64,000 nt of DNA, taken from contig CAZEJG010000016.1 in assembly GCA_964511625.1 (NCBI GenBank), positions 14,589-78,588 of the forward strand. Direction: 5' to 3'. Both the position numbers and the translations under genes were made by a program. Shown piece by piece: positions 1 through 9,747 of the stretch. The notes beneath the pieces are model-generated. The model did not search any database and was not told where the DNA came from. It saw only the letters and a list, made by a program, of their open reading frames with translations. Origin of the DNA: Pseudohoeflea sp964511625. GTDB taxonomy: Bacteria; Pseudomonadota; Alphaproteobacteria; Rhizobiales; Rhizobiaceae. The stretch's first letter is position 1; each line of letters opens with the position of its first letter.

Positions 1-1182
1 TTCCTGCTGACCTTCTTCTCCTCCTTCGGGCAGACCTTCTTCATCTCGCTGTCGGCAGGCGACATCCGGGCGGAAAACGGGCTGAGTCACGGGGAGTTCG
101 GCGGGCTCTACATGATCGCGACACTGGCAAGCGCGCTGACGCTGCCGCAGCTCGGCAAGGTCGTCGACCGGGTGCCGATCGCTGTCGTCGCGGCCTTCAC
201 CATTCCGGCCCTGATGGCGGCGGCGATTTCCATGTCGATGGCGTCGAACGTCATCTGGCTCGGTTTCACCATCTACGCGCTCCGGCTCTTCGGCCAGGGC
301 ATGATGACCCACATCTCGATGACGGCGATGGGGCGCTGGTTCTCGGCCCAGCGCGGCCGCGCCGTCTCACTCGCAACGCTCGGGCACAATTTCGGCGAAG
401 CGGTGTTTCCGTCGGCCTTCATCTTTGCTGCCTATGCGCTCGGATGGCGTGGCACGTGGCTCGCCGCCGCGGTGGTGCTGGCGCTGGTCGCCTGGCCGGC
501 GATCGTGATGCTGATGCGGGTGGAACGCACGCCGCGTGCTTCCGACGGGCCGGAACGGCGGACGGCTGCCCGCAACTGGACGCGCGGGGAAGTGTTGCGC
601 GACCCGATCTTCTGGCTGTGCCTGTCGGGCGTGCTTGCCCCGGGCTTCATCGGCACCACGGTGTTCTTCCACCAGGTCTATCTGAGCGAGTTGCGCGGCT
701 GGGCGCCAGAAGTCTTTGCCAGCTCCTTCATCGTCATGTCGTCGATGACCATCGTTTTCGCGCTGATCGCCGGTCAGCTGATCGACCGGTTCTCGGCCGT
801 CCGGGTGCTGCCGACGTTCCTTTTGCCGCTGGCAGCGTCCTGCCTGGTGCTCGCGACCACGGACTCGCCCTGGGGCGCCTATGCCTTCATGGCACTGATG
901 GGGATCTCCTACGGCTTTTCCTCGACGCTATTCGGCGCCTTGTGGCCGGAACTGTACGGTTCAAAGCATCTCGGCTCGATCCGCGCGGTGATCGTCGCGA
1001 TGATGGTGCTCGCCACCGCCATGGGGCCGGGACTGACGGGATGGCTGATCGACCAGGGCGTATCCTATCCCGGGCAGATCGCCGCGATGGGCGTCTATTG
1101 CATCCTCTCGGCGGTGGTGATGACCATCGTCAGCCGCATGGCGGCCGGGCGCGAGACAGCTTGGCGCAACGCCCCTACCTGA
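1..1182 (+). CDS. MFS transporter, 5' end cut by window edge
   Basis: The frame is open from base 1, so the start lies outside the window and at least the first membrane segment is missing. The visible 393 residues are dominated by hydrophobic helices, with a charged central loop (around the RVERTPRASDGPERR stretch) that would separate the two six-helix halves of a major facilitator protein. Substrate is unknown; the overall look resembles MFS carriers of organic anions, but nothing in the sequence fixes this. The TGA stop overlaps the 3' end of the converging DUF2865 gene by 8 bases, so the two transcripts meet tail to tail. Confidence 0.8.
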   Translation, partial: FLLTFFSSFGQTFFISLSAGDIRAENGLSHGEFGGLYMIATLASALTLPQLGKVVDRVPIAVVAAFTIPALMAAAISMSMASNVIWLGFTIYALRLFGQGMMTHISMTAMGRWFSAQRGRAVSLATLGHNFGEAVFPSAFIFAAYALGWRGTWLAAAVVLALVAWPAIVMLMRVERTPRASDGPERRTAARNWTRGEVLRDPIFWLCLSGVLAPGFIGTTVFFHQVYLSELRGWAPEVFASSFIVMSSMTIVFALIAGQLIDRFSAVRVLPTFLLPLAASCLVLATTDSPWGAYAFMALMGISYGFSSTLFGALWPELYGSKHLGSIRAVIVAMMVLATAMGPGLTGWLIDQGVSYPGQIAAMGVYCILSAVVMTIVSRMAAGRETAWRNAPT

Positions 1183-2508
1183 AAATGTCCTCGATGGACT
1201 CGGTGTTGGCGGTGAAGTCCATCTTTTCGCCCGTGGCCGGCAGATAGACGGGGCCGACCACACGGATCTGGCGCAACTTGCTGCCGACGGGACGTTCCGA
1301 ACTCGAGGCGCTGGCAACGGCAGCGATGGCGTCCGCCGTCAGGTTCGCCTGGGCGTTGAGGATGGTTTCGGGATCCTCGCCGGGATCGGGACGGTCCGAG
1401 GGATGTACGGTCAAGATCGCGTCGCTCTGGTCCTGGTCGCTATCCTCGCCGGGACCCGCCGAGGCCTTATTGAAGAGCGCCTCACGGCGCTGCATTTCCT
1501 TGTAGAAAGCCGTCATGTTGCAGCCGCAGCCCGATTGGCGGGCGTCGCCGCCGCGATAGCGGAAGGCATTGGGCATTTCCGTGTAGGGCAGGCCGGTCGA
1601 CACCGAGACCATGTCCTCGCTCTCCTGTCCGTAGACGGAGTGGTAGAAGAGCTCGGTCTGGGTCCCCGGGCACATCATCTGGCAGGTTCGCTGATCGCGG
1701 CCGAAATCGGCTGATGTGGCGGCCGAGGAGATCGGGAAGAAATAGCCGTCGCAGGCGCGCACGCACAGGGTGCGCAAGTTGCCGCCCTGAGCGGATTTTC
1801 GCTCGACCATGATGCGCGCATTTCCGGTGTCGCCCAACGGGGCGCCGTTGGCGCCNNNNNNNNNNNNNNNNNNNNNNNNNNNNNNNNNNNNNNNNNNNNN
1901 NNNNNNNNNNNNNNNNNNNNNNNNNNNNNNNNNNNNNNNNNNNNNNNNNNNNNNNCGCCGTTGGCGCCACCCGAGCGGTCGAGAATGACCATTCCATCCG
2001 GACGGCTTGGCGAAATGACGGTGCGTACGCGGTTTGACGGCTGCGGCTCGGTCGCGATCGGCACCACCTTGCGTTTGGTTTCGACCGGATCGAGACATCC
2101 GCCGGAGCGCAGCGCCGCCAGGATGCGTTGCCGCTGGGCCTTGCCGGATTTTGCACCGGCATATTCGTCACGCTTGCGTTCGAGCGCCCGCAGGTTGCCT
2201 TGCATCTTGGCTTCAGCATCGGAGAGCTTCTTGCAGGCCGCCGCGTTGGAACCGCCAAAAACGATGACGCTCCCCGAGGAACAGCCGTAACGCTTGAGAT
2301 CGGCGCGCACCTGTTTGATCTGGCCAGCCTGCTTCCGGGCTGCCGTGGCGTAGCGGCGGTAGCTGGCGCTCGAACCGGCAGTGGCGGGAATGCTGGCCAG
2401 TTCCGCGGAAAGCCGGTCGCAGGCCTGCGAGGCCTGGGCTCCGTCCGGCAGGACGGGAACGAGAAACAGGCTCCCCACAAGGAGGGCAGACAGGTGCCAA
2501 CGCATCAC
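1175..2508 (-). CDS. DUF2865 domain exported protein, interrupted by a sequencing gap
   Basis: The protein begins with a signal peptide (residues about 1-26, ending AQAS) followed by a helical part with spaced cysteines. After the gap comes a cysteine-rich region with the motifs CVRACDGYFFP and CQMMCPG and a CGC cluster, typical of the DUF2865 family of Rhizobiales envelope proteins of unknown function. The N run splits the gene into two frames. The two flanks share 13 identical bases; merging them gives a continuous frame of 406 codons plus stop. I therefore treat this as one intact gene, not a pseudogene. Stop is TAG at 1177-1175. Confidence 0.75.
1856..1955. other. Assembly gap of exactly 100 N
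   Basis: A placeholder run of 100 N. The 13 bases before it (CGCCGTTGGCGCC) are identical to the 13 bases after it. On the minus strand these encode Gly-Ala-Asn-Gly. The repeated end suggests two contigs that overlap, or a collapsed Gly-Ala-Asn coding repeat, rather than a real 100-base loss. Confidence 0.95.
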
Positions 2509-2682
2509 AAGCTCCGGGTACCGGCGAACTCGGCTGGCGGGTCACGACCCATTGCGGGGTGCAACCTTCAGACGCCGAATGTCCGGATTCTACCCCGAAG
2601 GCGTTAACAAGCCAATGACAACCGTCTGTTTACCTTAAGATGCGTCGGTGTGTGTGGCGCATCTTCCGGGTGTGGCGACTTG

Positions 2683-4995
2683 TCAGTCGCCGGTTCTTTC
2701 GGCCGGATAGGAGGCTTCGACGACGGCGAGCGTTGCCATGTTGACCACGCCGCGGGAGGTCACTGAAGGCGAGAGAATATGAGCGGGCAGGGCGCTTCCG
2801 AGCAGGATCGGCCCGACATGCAACGCCTCGGTCATCGTCTTGACCACGCCGAGTGTGATGTTGGCCGAGTCCAGATTCGGGAAGACCAGCAGGTTGGCTT
2901 CGCCCGACAAAGTCGTATCCGGCATGACCCGGCGGCGCAGCATCTCCGAGAGCGCGGAATCGCCATGCATTTCGCCGTCGGCTTCGAGGTCCGGATCCCG
3001 TTCCTTGATGATGGCTGCGGCGCGGCGCATCTTCTCGGCACTTTCGGAATCGCGCGAGCCGAAATTCGAGTGCGACAGCAAGGCGGCACGCGGCACGATC
3101 CCGAAACGACGGATTTCACGGGCGGCCATGAGCGTCACCTCGGCAATCTGTTCGGCGCTTGGATCGTAGCAGACCGAAGTGTCGGCCAGGAAGGTCGCCC
3201 CACGCTGGCCGATGAGCAGGCTGAGCGCGGCGTAATCGATGACGCCGGGCGCCTTGCCGATGATCTGGGAGACGTCGCGCAGGTGTTTCTGGTAGCGGCC
3301 CTCGAGACCGCAGACGAGGGCATCGGCTTCGTCGCGACGGACGGCGAGTGCTCCGATGACGGTCGGATTGGTGCGCACGATGGTGCGGGCGGCTTCCGGG
3401 ATCACGCCCTTGCGGCCTACGAGAGCGAAATACTCGTCGACATAGGACCGGAAGCGCGGGTCGTCCTCGGGGTTGATGACGTCGAAATCCTGCTTCGGCC
3501 GGATCTTGAGGCCGTAGCGGTCCAGACGGCTCGCGATGATGCCCGGACGCCCGATCAGGATGGGATCGGCGATTTTCTCCTCGAGCAGCACCTGGGCCGC
3601 GCGCAGCACGCGCTCGTCCTCGCCCTCGGCAAAGATCACCCGCTTGCGCGAGGCGGTCTTCGCAGCGGTGAAGAGCGGCTTCATGATCAGCCCGGAGCGG
3701 AAGACGAAGCGGTTCAACCGGTCGACATAGGCTTCCATGTCCTCGATCGGTCGCAGGGCAACGCCGCTCTCGGCCGCCGCCTTGGCGACTGCCGGCGCGA
3801 TGCGCAAGATCAGCCGGGGATCGAAGGGCGATGGGATCAGATAGTCGGGACCGAAATTCGGCGTCTCACCCGAATAGGCGCGGGCGGCGACGTCGGAGAT
3901 TTCCTCCTTGGCGAGATCGGCGATGGCGCGCACCGCAGCGATCTTCATCTCTTCGTTGATGGTTCGGGCGCCGCAATCGAGCGCGCCGCGGAAGATGTAG
4001 GGGAAGCACAGGACGTTGTTGACCTGATTGGGGAAGTCCGACCGCCCGGTGCAGATCATCGCGTCGGGGCGGGCGGTGCGCGCCAGATCCGGCATGATTT
4101 CCGGATTGGGGTTAGCCAGCGCCATGACCAGCGGCTTGTCGGCCATGCTAGCGAGCAGTTCGGGCTTGAGCACGCCTGCGGCCGACAGGCCGAGGAAGAC
4201 GTCCGCGCCGCCGATGGATTCGGAGAGTTCGCGCTTGTCTGTCTTCTGGGCGTAGATCGCCTTCCACTCGTCCATCAGGGTCTCGCGGCCCTCGTAGACG
4301 AGGCCCTCGATGTCGTGCACCCAGATGTTCTCGCGTTTGGCGCCGAGGCTGACGAGCAGATTGAGGCAGGCGAGTGCGGCGGCTCCCGCACCGGAGGTGA
4401 CGATCTTGACGTCCTCGAGCTTCTTTCCGGCCAGGCCGAGACCGTTGATGATGGCGGCCGAGACGATGATCGCGGTGCCGTGCTGGTCGTCGTGGAAGAC
4501 CGGAATGTTCATCCGCTCGCGCAGCTGGCGCTCGACGACGAAACATTCCGGCGCCTTGATATCCTCGAGGTTGATGCCGCCGAAGGTCGGTTCGAGTGCC
4601 GAGATGACGGTGACCATCCGCTCGATCTCGGGCGCGTCGATCTCGATGTCGAAGACGTCGATGCCGGCGAACTTCTTGAACAGCACCGCCTTGCCTTCCA
4701 TCACCGGCTTGGAGGCCAGGGGGCCGATATTGCCCAGACCGAGAACCGCCGTGCCATTAGAAACGACGGCGACCAGGTTCGAGCGGGATGTGTATTCCGC
4801 CGCGCTTTCCGGATTGTCGCGAATCGCCAGGCAGGGGGCTGCCACGCCCGGAGAATAGGCCAGCGCCAGATCGCGCTGGTTGCCCAGCGGTTTGGTGGCC
4901 TGGATTTCCAGTTTCCCCGGTCGCGGATATTTGTGGAAGAACAGGGCGTTCTCGTCGAGATCGCCGCTTTTCGGCTTCGACTGGTCTGTGCTCAT
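2683..4995 (-). CDS. maeB: Malic enzyme with C-terminal phosphotransacetylase-like domain
   Basis: This 770-residue protein converts malate to pyruvate and CO2 with NAD(P)H formation. The malic enzyme part covers residues about 10-430, with the metal and substrate segment HDDQHGTA at 168-175 and the nucleotide-binding SGAGAAA at 201-207. A phosphate acetyltransferase-like domain follows from about residue 450 to the end, the large MaeB/Dme/Tme architecture found in rhizobia. In that family the second domain is regarded as regulatory rather than active. Whether NADP or NAD is preferred cannot be read from the sequence; rhizobia carry one of each. It stands alone on the minus strand, with dgcA upstream in the same direction. 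Confidence 0.93.
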   Translation of the reverse strand: MSTDQSKPKSGDLDENALFFHKYPRPGKLEIQATKPLGNQRDLALAYSPGVAAPCLAIRDNPESAAEYTSRSNLVAVVSNGTAVLGLGNIGPLASKPVMEGKAVLFKKFAGIDVFDIEIDAPEIERMVTVISALEPTFGGINLEDIKAPECFVVERQLRERMNIPVFHDDQHGTAIIVSAAIINGLGLAGKKLEDVKIVTSGAGAAALACLNLLVSLGAKRENIWVHDIEGLVYEGRETLMDEWKAIYAQKTDKRELSESIGGADVFLGLSAAGVLKPELLASMADKPLVMALANPNPEIMPDLARTARPDAMICTGRSDFPNQVNNVLCFPYIFRGALDCGARTINEEMKIAAVRAIADLAKEEISDVAARAYSGETPNFGPDYLIPSPFDPRLILRIAPAVAKAAAESGVALRPIEDMEAYVDRLNRFVFRSGLIMKPLFTAAKTASRKRVIFAEGEDERVLRAAQVLLEEKIADPILIGRPGIIASRLDRYGLKIRPKQDFDVINPEDDPRFRSYVDEYFALVGRKGVIPEAARTIVRTNPTVIGALAVRRDEADALVCGLEGRYQKHLRDVSQIIGKAPGVIDYAALSLLIGQRGATFLADTSVCYDPSAEQIAEVTLMAAREIRRFGIVPRAALLSHSNFGSRDSESAEKMRRAAAIIKERDPDLEADGEMHGDSALSEMLRRRVMPDTTLSGEANLLVFPNLDSANITLGVVKTMTEALHVGPILLGSALPAHILSPSVTSRGVVNMATLAVVEASYPAERTGD

Positions 4996-5120
4996 GAATA
5001 GTCCCCCGGATGCATCCGCCGCCTTGGTCTTGCGGCCGGTAAGCCGCGGCGCTTCCGTTTAGTCTCTTTCAGCCTTGGTTGAAAGCCGTGTGACGCGGCC
5101 GCGGCGTGAAACACCGTTGC

Positions 5121-6104
5121 TCAGCCCCAAAGGTCCGAATCAGGGGGTGAAACCATGGAGCTCGTGTAGGTCAGGGGCGAGGGGCGGTCCCGGGCGAGCA
5201 GCAGCGGGCCGTCGAGGTCCACCCAGTCGGCGTCCTGAGCCAGGAGGACGGCAGGCGCCATGGCCAGCGACGAGCCCAGCATGCACCCGACCATGATGCC
5301 GAAACCGATCTCGCGGCCCCGGTCGCGCATCTTCAGCGCCTCGGTCAGGCCACCGGCCTTGTCGAGCTTGATGTTGATGGCGTCATACCGGTCGAACAGG
5401 CCTTCGAGGTCGTCAGAGGTGTGCACGCTCTCGTCGGCGCAGATCGGCACCGGGTGGGGCATGTGGGCGAGGATTTCGTCCTTGCCCGCCGGCAGCGGCT
5501 GCTCGATCAGCCCGATGTGCATCTCGGCGGCGACGAGCAGATGATCGCGAATGTTGTCCTCGGTCCAGCCCTCGTTGGCATCGAGAATGATCTCGGCGTT
5601 CGGCGCGGCACTGGCCACCGCATGGATCCGGGCGCGGTCGTCGGCCGTGCCGACCTTGACCTTGAGAACCTTCTGCGAGGCGTGGGCGCGGGCGGCGTCG
5701 GCCATGTCGGAGGCGTCACCCAGAGAGATCGTCACGGCGGTGGGAACGGGGCGCGGCAGAATGCGGCAGGCGCTCTTGAAGGCGGGGTTGCCGCTACGCT
5801 TGGCTTCGAGATCCCAGAGCGCGCAGTCGATGGCATTGCGCGCGGCACCGGCCTTGAGCACTTTCTGCAGGGCTTCGCGGTCGAGGCCGTTGGCGATCGC
5901 TTCGGCCATGGCTTCGATATCGGCCATCACGCCGTCCACGCTTTCGTCGTAGCGGGCATAGGGCACGCATTCGCCGCGGCCGACATGGCCGTCATGCTCG
6001 ATGATGCAGGTGATGACGTCCGCCGAGGTCTTCGCGCCCCGCGAAATGGTGAACGGCTTGGCGGTGGGGAAACTTTCGCGGACGACCTGCAATTTCGGCG
6101 GCAT
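5121..6104 (-). CDS. dgcA: Enolase-superfamily racemase, N-acetyl-D-Glu racemase DgcA type
   Basis: The protein has 327 residues and the two-domain fold of the muconate-lactonizing/dipeptide-epimerase group. Expected catalytic residues are present: Lys150 in the K-V-K motif (148-150), metal ligands Asp175, Glu201 and Asp224, and second catalytic Lys246. The subfamily was once called L-Ala-D/L-Glu epimerase and is now often named DgcA, which racemises N-acetyl-D-glutamate in D-glutamate use. The partner dgcN, commonly adjacent, is not here. The gene is divergent from the mla operon across 100 bases. Exact substrate is inferred from family naming, so either role remains possible. Confidence 0.8.
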   Translation of the reverse strand: MPPKLQVVRESFPTAKPFTISRGAKTSADVITCIIEHDGHVGRGECVPYARYDESVDGVMADIEAMAEAIANGLDREALQKVLKAGAARNAIDCALWDLEAKRSGNPAFKSACRILPRPVPTAVTISLGDASDMADAARAHASQKVLKVKVGTADDRARIHAVASAAPNAEIILDANEGWTEDNIRDHLLVAAEMHIGLIEQPLPAGKDEILAHMPHPVPICADESVHTSDDLEGLFDRYDAINIKLDKAGGLTEALKMRDRGREIGFGIMVGCMLGSSLAMAPAVLLAQDADWVDLDGPLLLARDRPSPLTYTSSMVSPPDSDLWG

Positions 6105-6204
6105 GACTTACCTTCGTGAACATGGGCGCAAATAGATGCGCCGTGGGACATTATTCCGGCCTGCGGTCGATGACAGTCTTCCGACAAGCCGCTATGAAGA
6201 CCGC

Positions 6205-7410
6205 ATGTTGAGCGACGAGCGCAAAAACGCAAGGGGCGATCAGGACGCAGGCGAGGCTTCGGCCAGGCTTACGGATCACGAGCCCGCGCGTCTGGAGGTC
6301 GAAAAGCAGGAGGACGGTCTCAAGCTCGTCCTGTGGGGTGACTGGCGGCATTCCGGCGTGGCGAGCGTGCAGGCGGAAATGGCGCGCCTTTCGTCGTCCT
6401 CCGATGGAGCCGGTAACGTCACCGTCGACATCGCCGGCGCGAGCCATTTCGATACCGCCGGCGCGTGGCTCGTGCGCCGGCTGCAGATTGCGACGGAGGG
6501 GCGCGGCGGCTCCTTCAAGGCCGAGGGGCCCGAACCCTCGCTGCGATTGATCGGTGCGCTGCCTGACGTCAGCAAATCGGCGCATCAGAGCGGCGAATCG
6601 GGAAAGCCGCTTTTCCATGTCGTCTTCGAGCCGATCGGGCGAACGATGTACGATCTGTGGGACGATCTCGTCGCTTCGGCTTACATTCTCGGTTCCGCCG
6701 TCCGCGGCGCGCAGATGAAGCTCAACCGGGGGAGTGGCGTGTCGCCGGCCTCGGTCGTCGCGCAGCTCGACCACATGGGCGTCCGCGCCGTTCCCATCAT
6801 CGTGCTGATGTCGTTCCTGATCGGGGCCATCATCGCGCAGCAGGGCGCGTTCCAGCTGCGCTATTTCGGTGCCGAGGTCTTCGTGGTCGACCTCGTAGGC
6901 ATTCTGCAATTGCGCGAGATCGGCGTGCTCCTGACCGCCATCATGATCGCCGGACGATCCGGCAGCGCGATTACCGCCGAGATCGGCTCGATGAAGATGC
7001 GCGAGGAGGTCGATGCGCTGAAGGTGATGGGTCTCAATCCCATCGGCGTTCTCGTCTTCCCACGCCTGATGGCACTGGTCGTAGCGCTGCCGCTTCTGAC
7101 CATCATCGCGAACTTCGCCGCGCTGTTCGGCGCGGCCGTCGTTGCGCTCGCCTATTCGGGCATCACCTTCGACGTCTTCCTCGGCCGTCTCAGGGAGGCC
7201 ATCGACATCTCCACCATCGCCTCGGGAATGATCAAGGCGCCGTTCATGGCGCTGATCATCGGCATCGTCGCGGCAGTGGAGGGGCTCAAGGTGGGCGGCA
7301 GCGCCGAATCACTGGGCCGCCGCGTCACATCTTCGGTGGTCAAATCCATCTTCGTCGTCATTCTCGTGGACGGGCTTTTCGCCATGTTCTACGCCGCGAT
7401 CGATTTCTAG
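6205..7410 (+). CDS. mlaE: MlaE-type lipid ABC transporter permease with N-terminal STAS domain
   Basis: This is the first gene of an MCE-type transporter that moves phospholipids between outer and inner membrane. Residues about 30-115 form a STAS-like domain (role of MlaB, fused here). The rest is the MlaE permease with several membrane helices and the characteristic EIGSMKMREEVDALKVMG segment that contacts the ATPase. I chose the ATG at 6205 (MLSDERK); an upstream ATG at 6136 would add 23 residues but overlaps the likely promoter between this gene and dgcA. The ATPase follows after 11 bases, so the genes form an operon. Confidence 0.9.
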   Translation: MLSDERKNARGDQDAGEASARLTDHEPARLEVEKQEDGLKLVLWGDWRHSGVASVQAEMARLSSSSDGAGNVTVDIAGASHFDTAGAWLVRRLQIATEGRGGSFKAEGPEPSLRLIGALPDVSKSAHQSGESGKPLFHVVFEPIGRTMYDLWDDLVASAYILGSAVRGAQMKLNRGSGVSPASVVAQLDHMGVRAVPIIVLMSFLIGAIIAQQGAFQLRYFGAEVFVVDLVGILQLREIGVLLTAIMIAGRSGSAITAEIGSMKMREEVDALKVMGLNPIGVLVFPRLMALVVALPLLTIIANFAALFGAAVVALAYSGITFDVFLGRLREAIDISTIASGMIKAPFMALIIGIVAAVEGLKVGGSAESLGRRVTSSVVKSIFVVILVDGLFAMFYAAIDF

Positions 7411-7421
7411 GGTACGGGCGT

Positions 7422-8276
7422 ATGGCTGACAGCGACAACACGCCCGGAAACGGCAGCGGCAAGCGGGAAGCGGTTCTCGAAGTGAACGACGTCACCGTCG
7501 CCTTCGGCAAGAACGTCGTTCTCGACAACCTCAATCTGGAGGTCTACCGCGGCGAAATCCTCGGTTTCGTCGGCGCGTCCGGCACCGGCAAATCCGTCCT
7601 GATGCGGACCATCCTGCGGCTCCTGAGGCGGCAATCGGGCGTCATCAAGATCCTCGGCCACGACTACGACACTGCCGAGGAGGCTGAGCGCATCAAGCTC
7701 GACATGCGTCTGGGTGTGCTTTTCCAGCATGGCGCGTTGTTTTCGGCGCTGACGGTCAAGGAAAACATCCAGGTGCCGATGCGGGAATATCTCGATCTGT
7801 CGCAGTCGCTGATGGACGAACTGGCCGCGGTGAAGATCGAAATGGTCGGGCTCGACGCCTCGGCCGGCGACAAGTATCCCTCGGAACTCTCCGGCGGCAT
7901 GATCAAGCGCGCGGCTCTCGCCCGGGCGCTGGCGCTCGATCCGGACCTGGTCTTCCTCGACGAGCCGACCTCCGGCCTCGATCCGATCGGCGCCGCGGAG
8001 TTCGACGAACTGATCGCCCAGCTGCGCGATACGCTGGGTCTGACCGTCTATATGGTCACCCACGATCTCGACAGCCTGTTCTCCGTGTGTGACCGGATTG
8101 CAGTCCTCGGGCAAAAAAAGGTCCTGATCTCCGGAACGATCACGGATATGCTTGAATTTGATGATCCTTGGGTCCAGTCCTATTTCCGCGGCAAGCGGGC
8201 ACGCACCATCGGCGGACATCCGGATGGTGCGGGATCAAGCGCGGACGAATACCGCGCCGAACCGTCAGGGAAGTGA
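7422..8276 (+). CDS. mlaF: MlaF-type lipid ABC transporter ATP-binding protein
   Basis: This 284-residue ATPase powers the permease encoded just upstream. The Walker A motif GASGTGKS is at residues 51-58, the Q-loop lies in LFQHGALF, the signature is LSGGMIKR, and Walker B with the D-loop is VFLDEPTSGLDP, followed by the switch histidine in VTHD. An N-terminal tail of about 17 polar residues and a C-terminal tail after the DPWVQSYF motif are typical of Ttg2A/MlaF proteins. The MCE protein gene begins 10 bases after its stop. Confidence 0.93.
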   Translation: MADSDNTPGNGSGKREAVLEVNDVTVAFGKNVVLDNLNLEVYRGEILGFVGASGTGKSVLMRTILRLLRRQSGVIKILGHDYDTAEEAERIKLDMRLGVLFQHGALFSALTVKENIQVPMREYLDLSQSLMDELAAVKIEMVGLDASAGDKYPSELSGGMIKRAALARALALDPDLVFLDEPTSGLDPIGAAEFDELIAQLRDTLGLTVYMVTHDLDSLFSVCDRIAVLGQKKVLISGTITDMLEFDDPWVQSYFRGKRARTIGGHPDGAGSSADEYRAEPSGK

Positions 8277-8285
8277 GTTTCAACC

Positions 8286-9656
8286 ATGGAAACGCGGGCC
8301 AACTACGCGATCGTCGGGCTTTTCACCGTTCTGGTGATCCTGTCGGCATTCGGTTTCGTCTACTGGATGTCGCAGGTCGGCGGCGGTGGTGAGACCGGAA
8401 AGCTCATGGTGCGCATTCCAGGATCGGCCAACGGCCTGTCCGTCGGCTCCGCCGTGCGCTTCAACGGCATTGCAGTCGGCTCGGTGCGCCGGCTTAGCAT
8501 CGATGCCGAAAACCCCAAATTCGTGATCGCCGAAACGGAAGTGCGCGCTGACGCCCCGATCTATCCGGACACCAAGGCCGCACTCGAGATCCAGGGCCTG
8601 ACCGGCTCGGCCTATATCGAACTCCAGGCCGGCACGCCCAATGGTACCAACATCATTCGGGAGGCCATCCAGAACGAGAGCGTCGCCCATCTGGAAGCCG
8701 ACCCCTCCAATATCACCAACCTGCTGGCGACCGCCGACCAGATCATGACGCGCGCCAACAACGTCATCGGCGAGATCGAGGGCTTTGTCGCGGACGCGCG
8801 TGATCCGCTGACCCAGACGTTGAAGAACGCCGAGACCTTCTCCGGCGCGCTGGCCGACAACTCCAAGGGGATCGACGAGTTCCTCCAGTCCGTCTCCAGC
8901 CTCTCGGAAACGATCAAGAGCGTGTCGACACGTCTGGATTCGACGCTGGCCGCGGCCCAGACTCTGCTCGAATCGGCGCCGCCCGAGAAGATCACGCAGA
9001 TCGTGACGAATGTCGAAAAGGTGACGAAGGACGTTGCCGCGGCTTCGGGGGACATCTCTGCGACGGTGACGAAGCTCAGCGAAGCCGCCGCGTCGTTCCA
9101 GTCGGTGGGCGAAAAGGCCGGCAAGACGCTCGACCGGGTCGATACGCTGATGGCCGAAGTCGATCCCGAAAAGGTGCGCAAGGTCGTCGACGACATCTCG
9201 GTCGCCAGCGGCGACGCGCGGGTAGCGATCGCGGATGCCAAGTCGGTGGTCTCTACCTTCACCGAGCGCAAGGACGACTACGACCAGATCATCACCGACG
9301 TCAAGGAGATGGCCAACCGGCTAAACAATGCCTCGACGCGGGTCGATGGCGTGCTCGCCAAGCTCGACAATCTGCTCGGCGACGACGAAACCAACGGTCT
9401 GATGGCCGATGCGCGCGAAACACTGAAGTCGTTCCGCGAAGTGGCCAACAACCTCAACAGCCGTATCGGGCCGATCGCCGACAACCTGCAGCGCTTCTCC
9501 ACCTCCGGTCTCAGCGATGTCGAGGCGCTGGTGCAGGACGCCCGCCGGTCGATCAACCGGATCGAGAGCAGCATCTCCTCGATTGAACGGGATCCGCAGC
9601 GAGTGATCTTCGGCGGCGACACAGTGAAACAATATGACGGCCGGACACGTCGTTAG
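8286..9656 (+). CDS. mlaD: MCE-domain (MlaD-type) substrate-binding protein
   Basis: The 456-residue protein starts with a single membrane anchor (about residues 10-30), followed by the MCE domain (about 38-115, with the GSAVRFNGIAVGSVRRLSI segment). A long helical region with recurring polar heptads fills the rest. It is about twice the length of E. coli MlaD, as is usual in Rhizobiales. There it may form a longer hydrophobic tunnel across the periplasm, which fits the absence of a separate MlaC carrier. It sits third in the operon, directly after the ATPase. Confidence 0.92.
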   Translation: METRANYAIVGLFTVLVILSAFGFVYWMSQVGGGGETGKLMVRIPGSANGLSVGSAVRFNGIAVGSVRRLSIDAENPKFVIAETEVRADAPIYPDTKAALEIQGLTGSAYIELQAGTPNGTNIIREAIQNESVAHLEADPSNITNLLATADQIMTRANNVIGEIEGFVADARDPLTQTLKNAETFSGALADNSKGIDEFLQSVSSLSETIKSVSTRLDSTLAAAQTLLESAPPEKITQIVTNVEKVTKDVAAASGDISATVTKLSEAAASFQSVGEKAGKTLDRVDTLMAEVDPEKVRKVVDDISVASGDARVAIADAKSVVSTFTERKDDYDQIITDVKEMANRLNNASTRVDGVLAKLDNLLGDDETNGLMADARETLKSFREVANNLNSRIGPIADNLQRFSTSGLSDVEALVQDARRSINRIESSISSIERDPQRVIFGGDTVKQYDGRTRR

Positions 9657-9747
9657 GACGGGAGAGGGGAACGGCCGCGCTGTTGCGGCGTTGACTCGTC
9701 CACGCAATCATCGCAAGAAAACGGGCTGCAAGGGTAACGGGGACATC

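Noticed and set aside
1175..2508. DUF2865 gene as a frameshifted pseudogene
   Set aside because: The frame change is an artefact of the arbitrary 100-N length; a 13-base overlap restores the frame.
2673..2691. Hairpin GGCGACT/AGTCGCC as terminator of maeB
   Set aside because: It overlaps the stop codon and has no T-tract on the minus strand.
2779..5001. 740-codon open frame on plus over the malic enzyme gene
   Set aside because: It is the antisense shadow of maeB, rich in Arg/Asp/His typical of GC-rich antisense frames, with no family resemblance.
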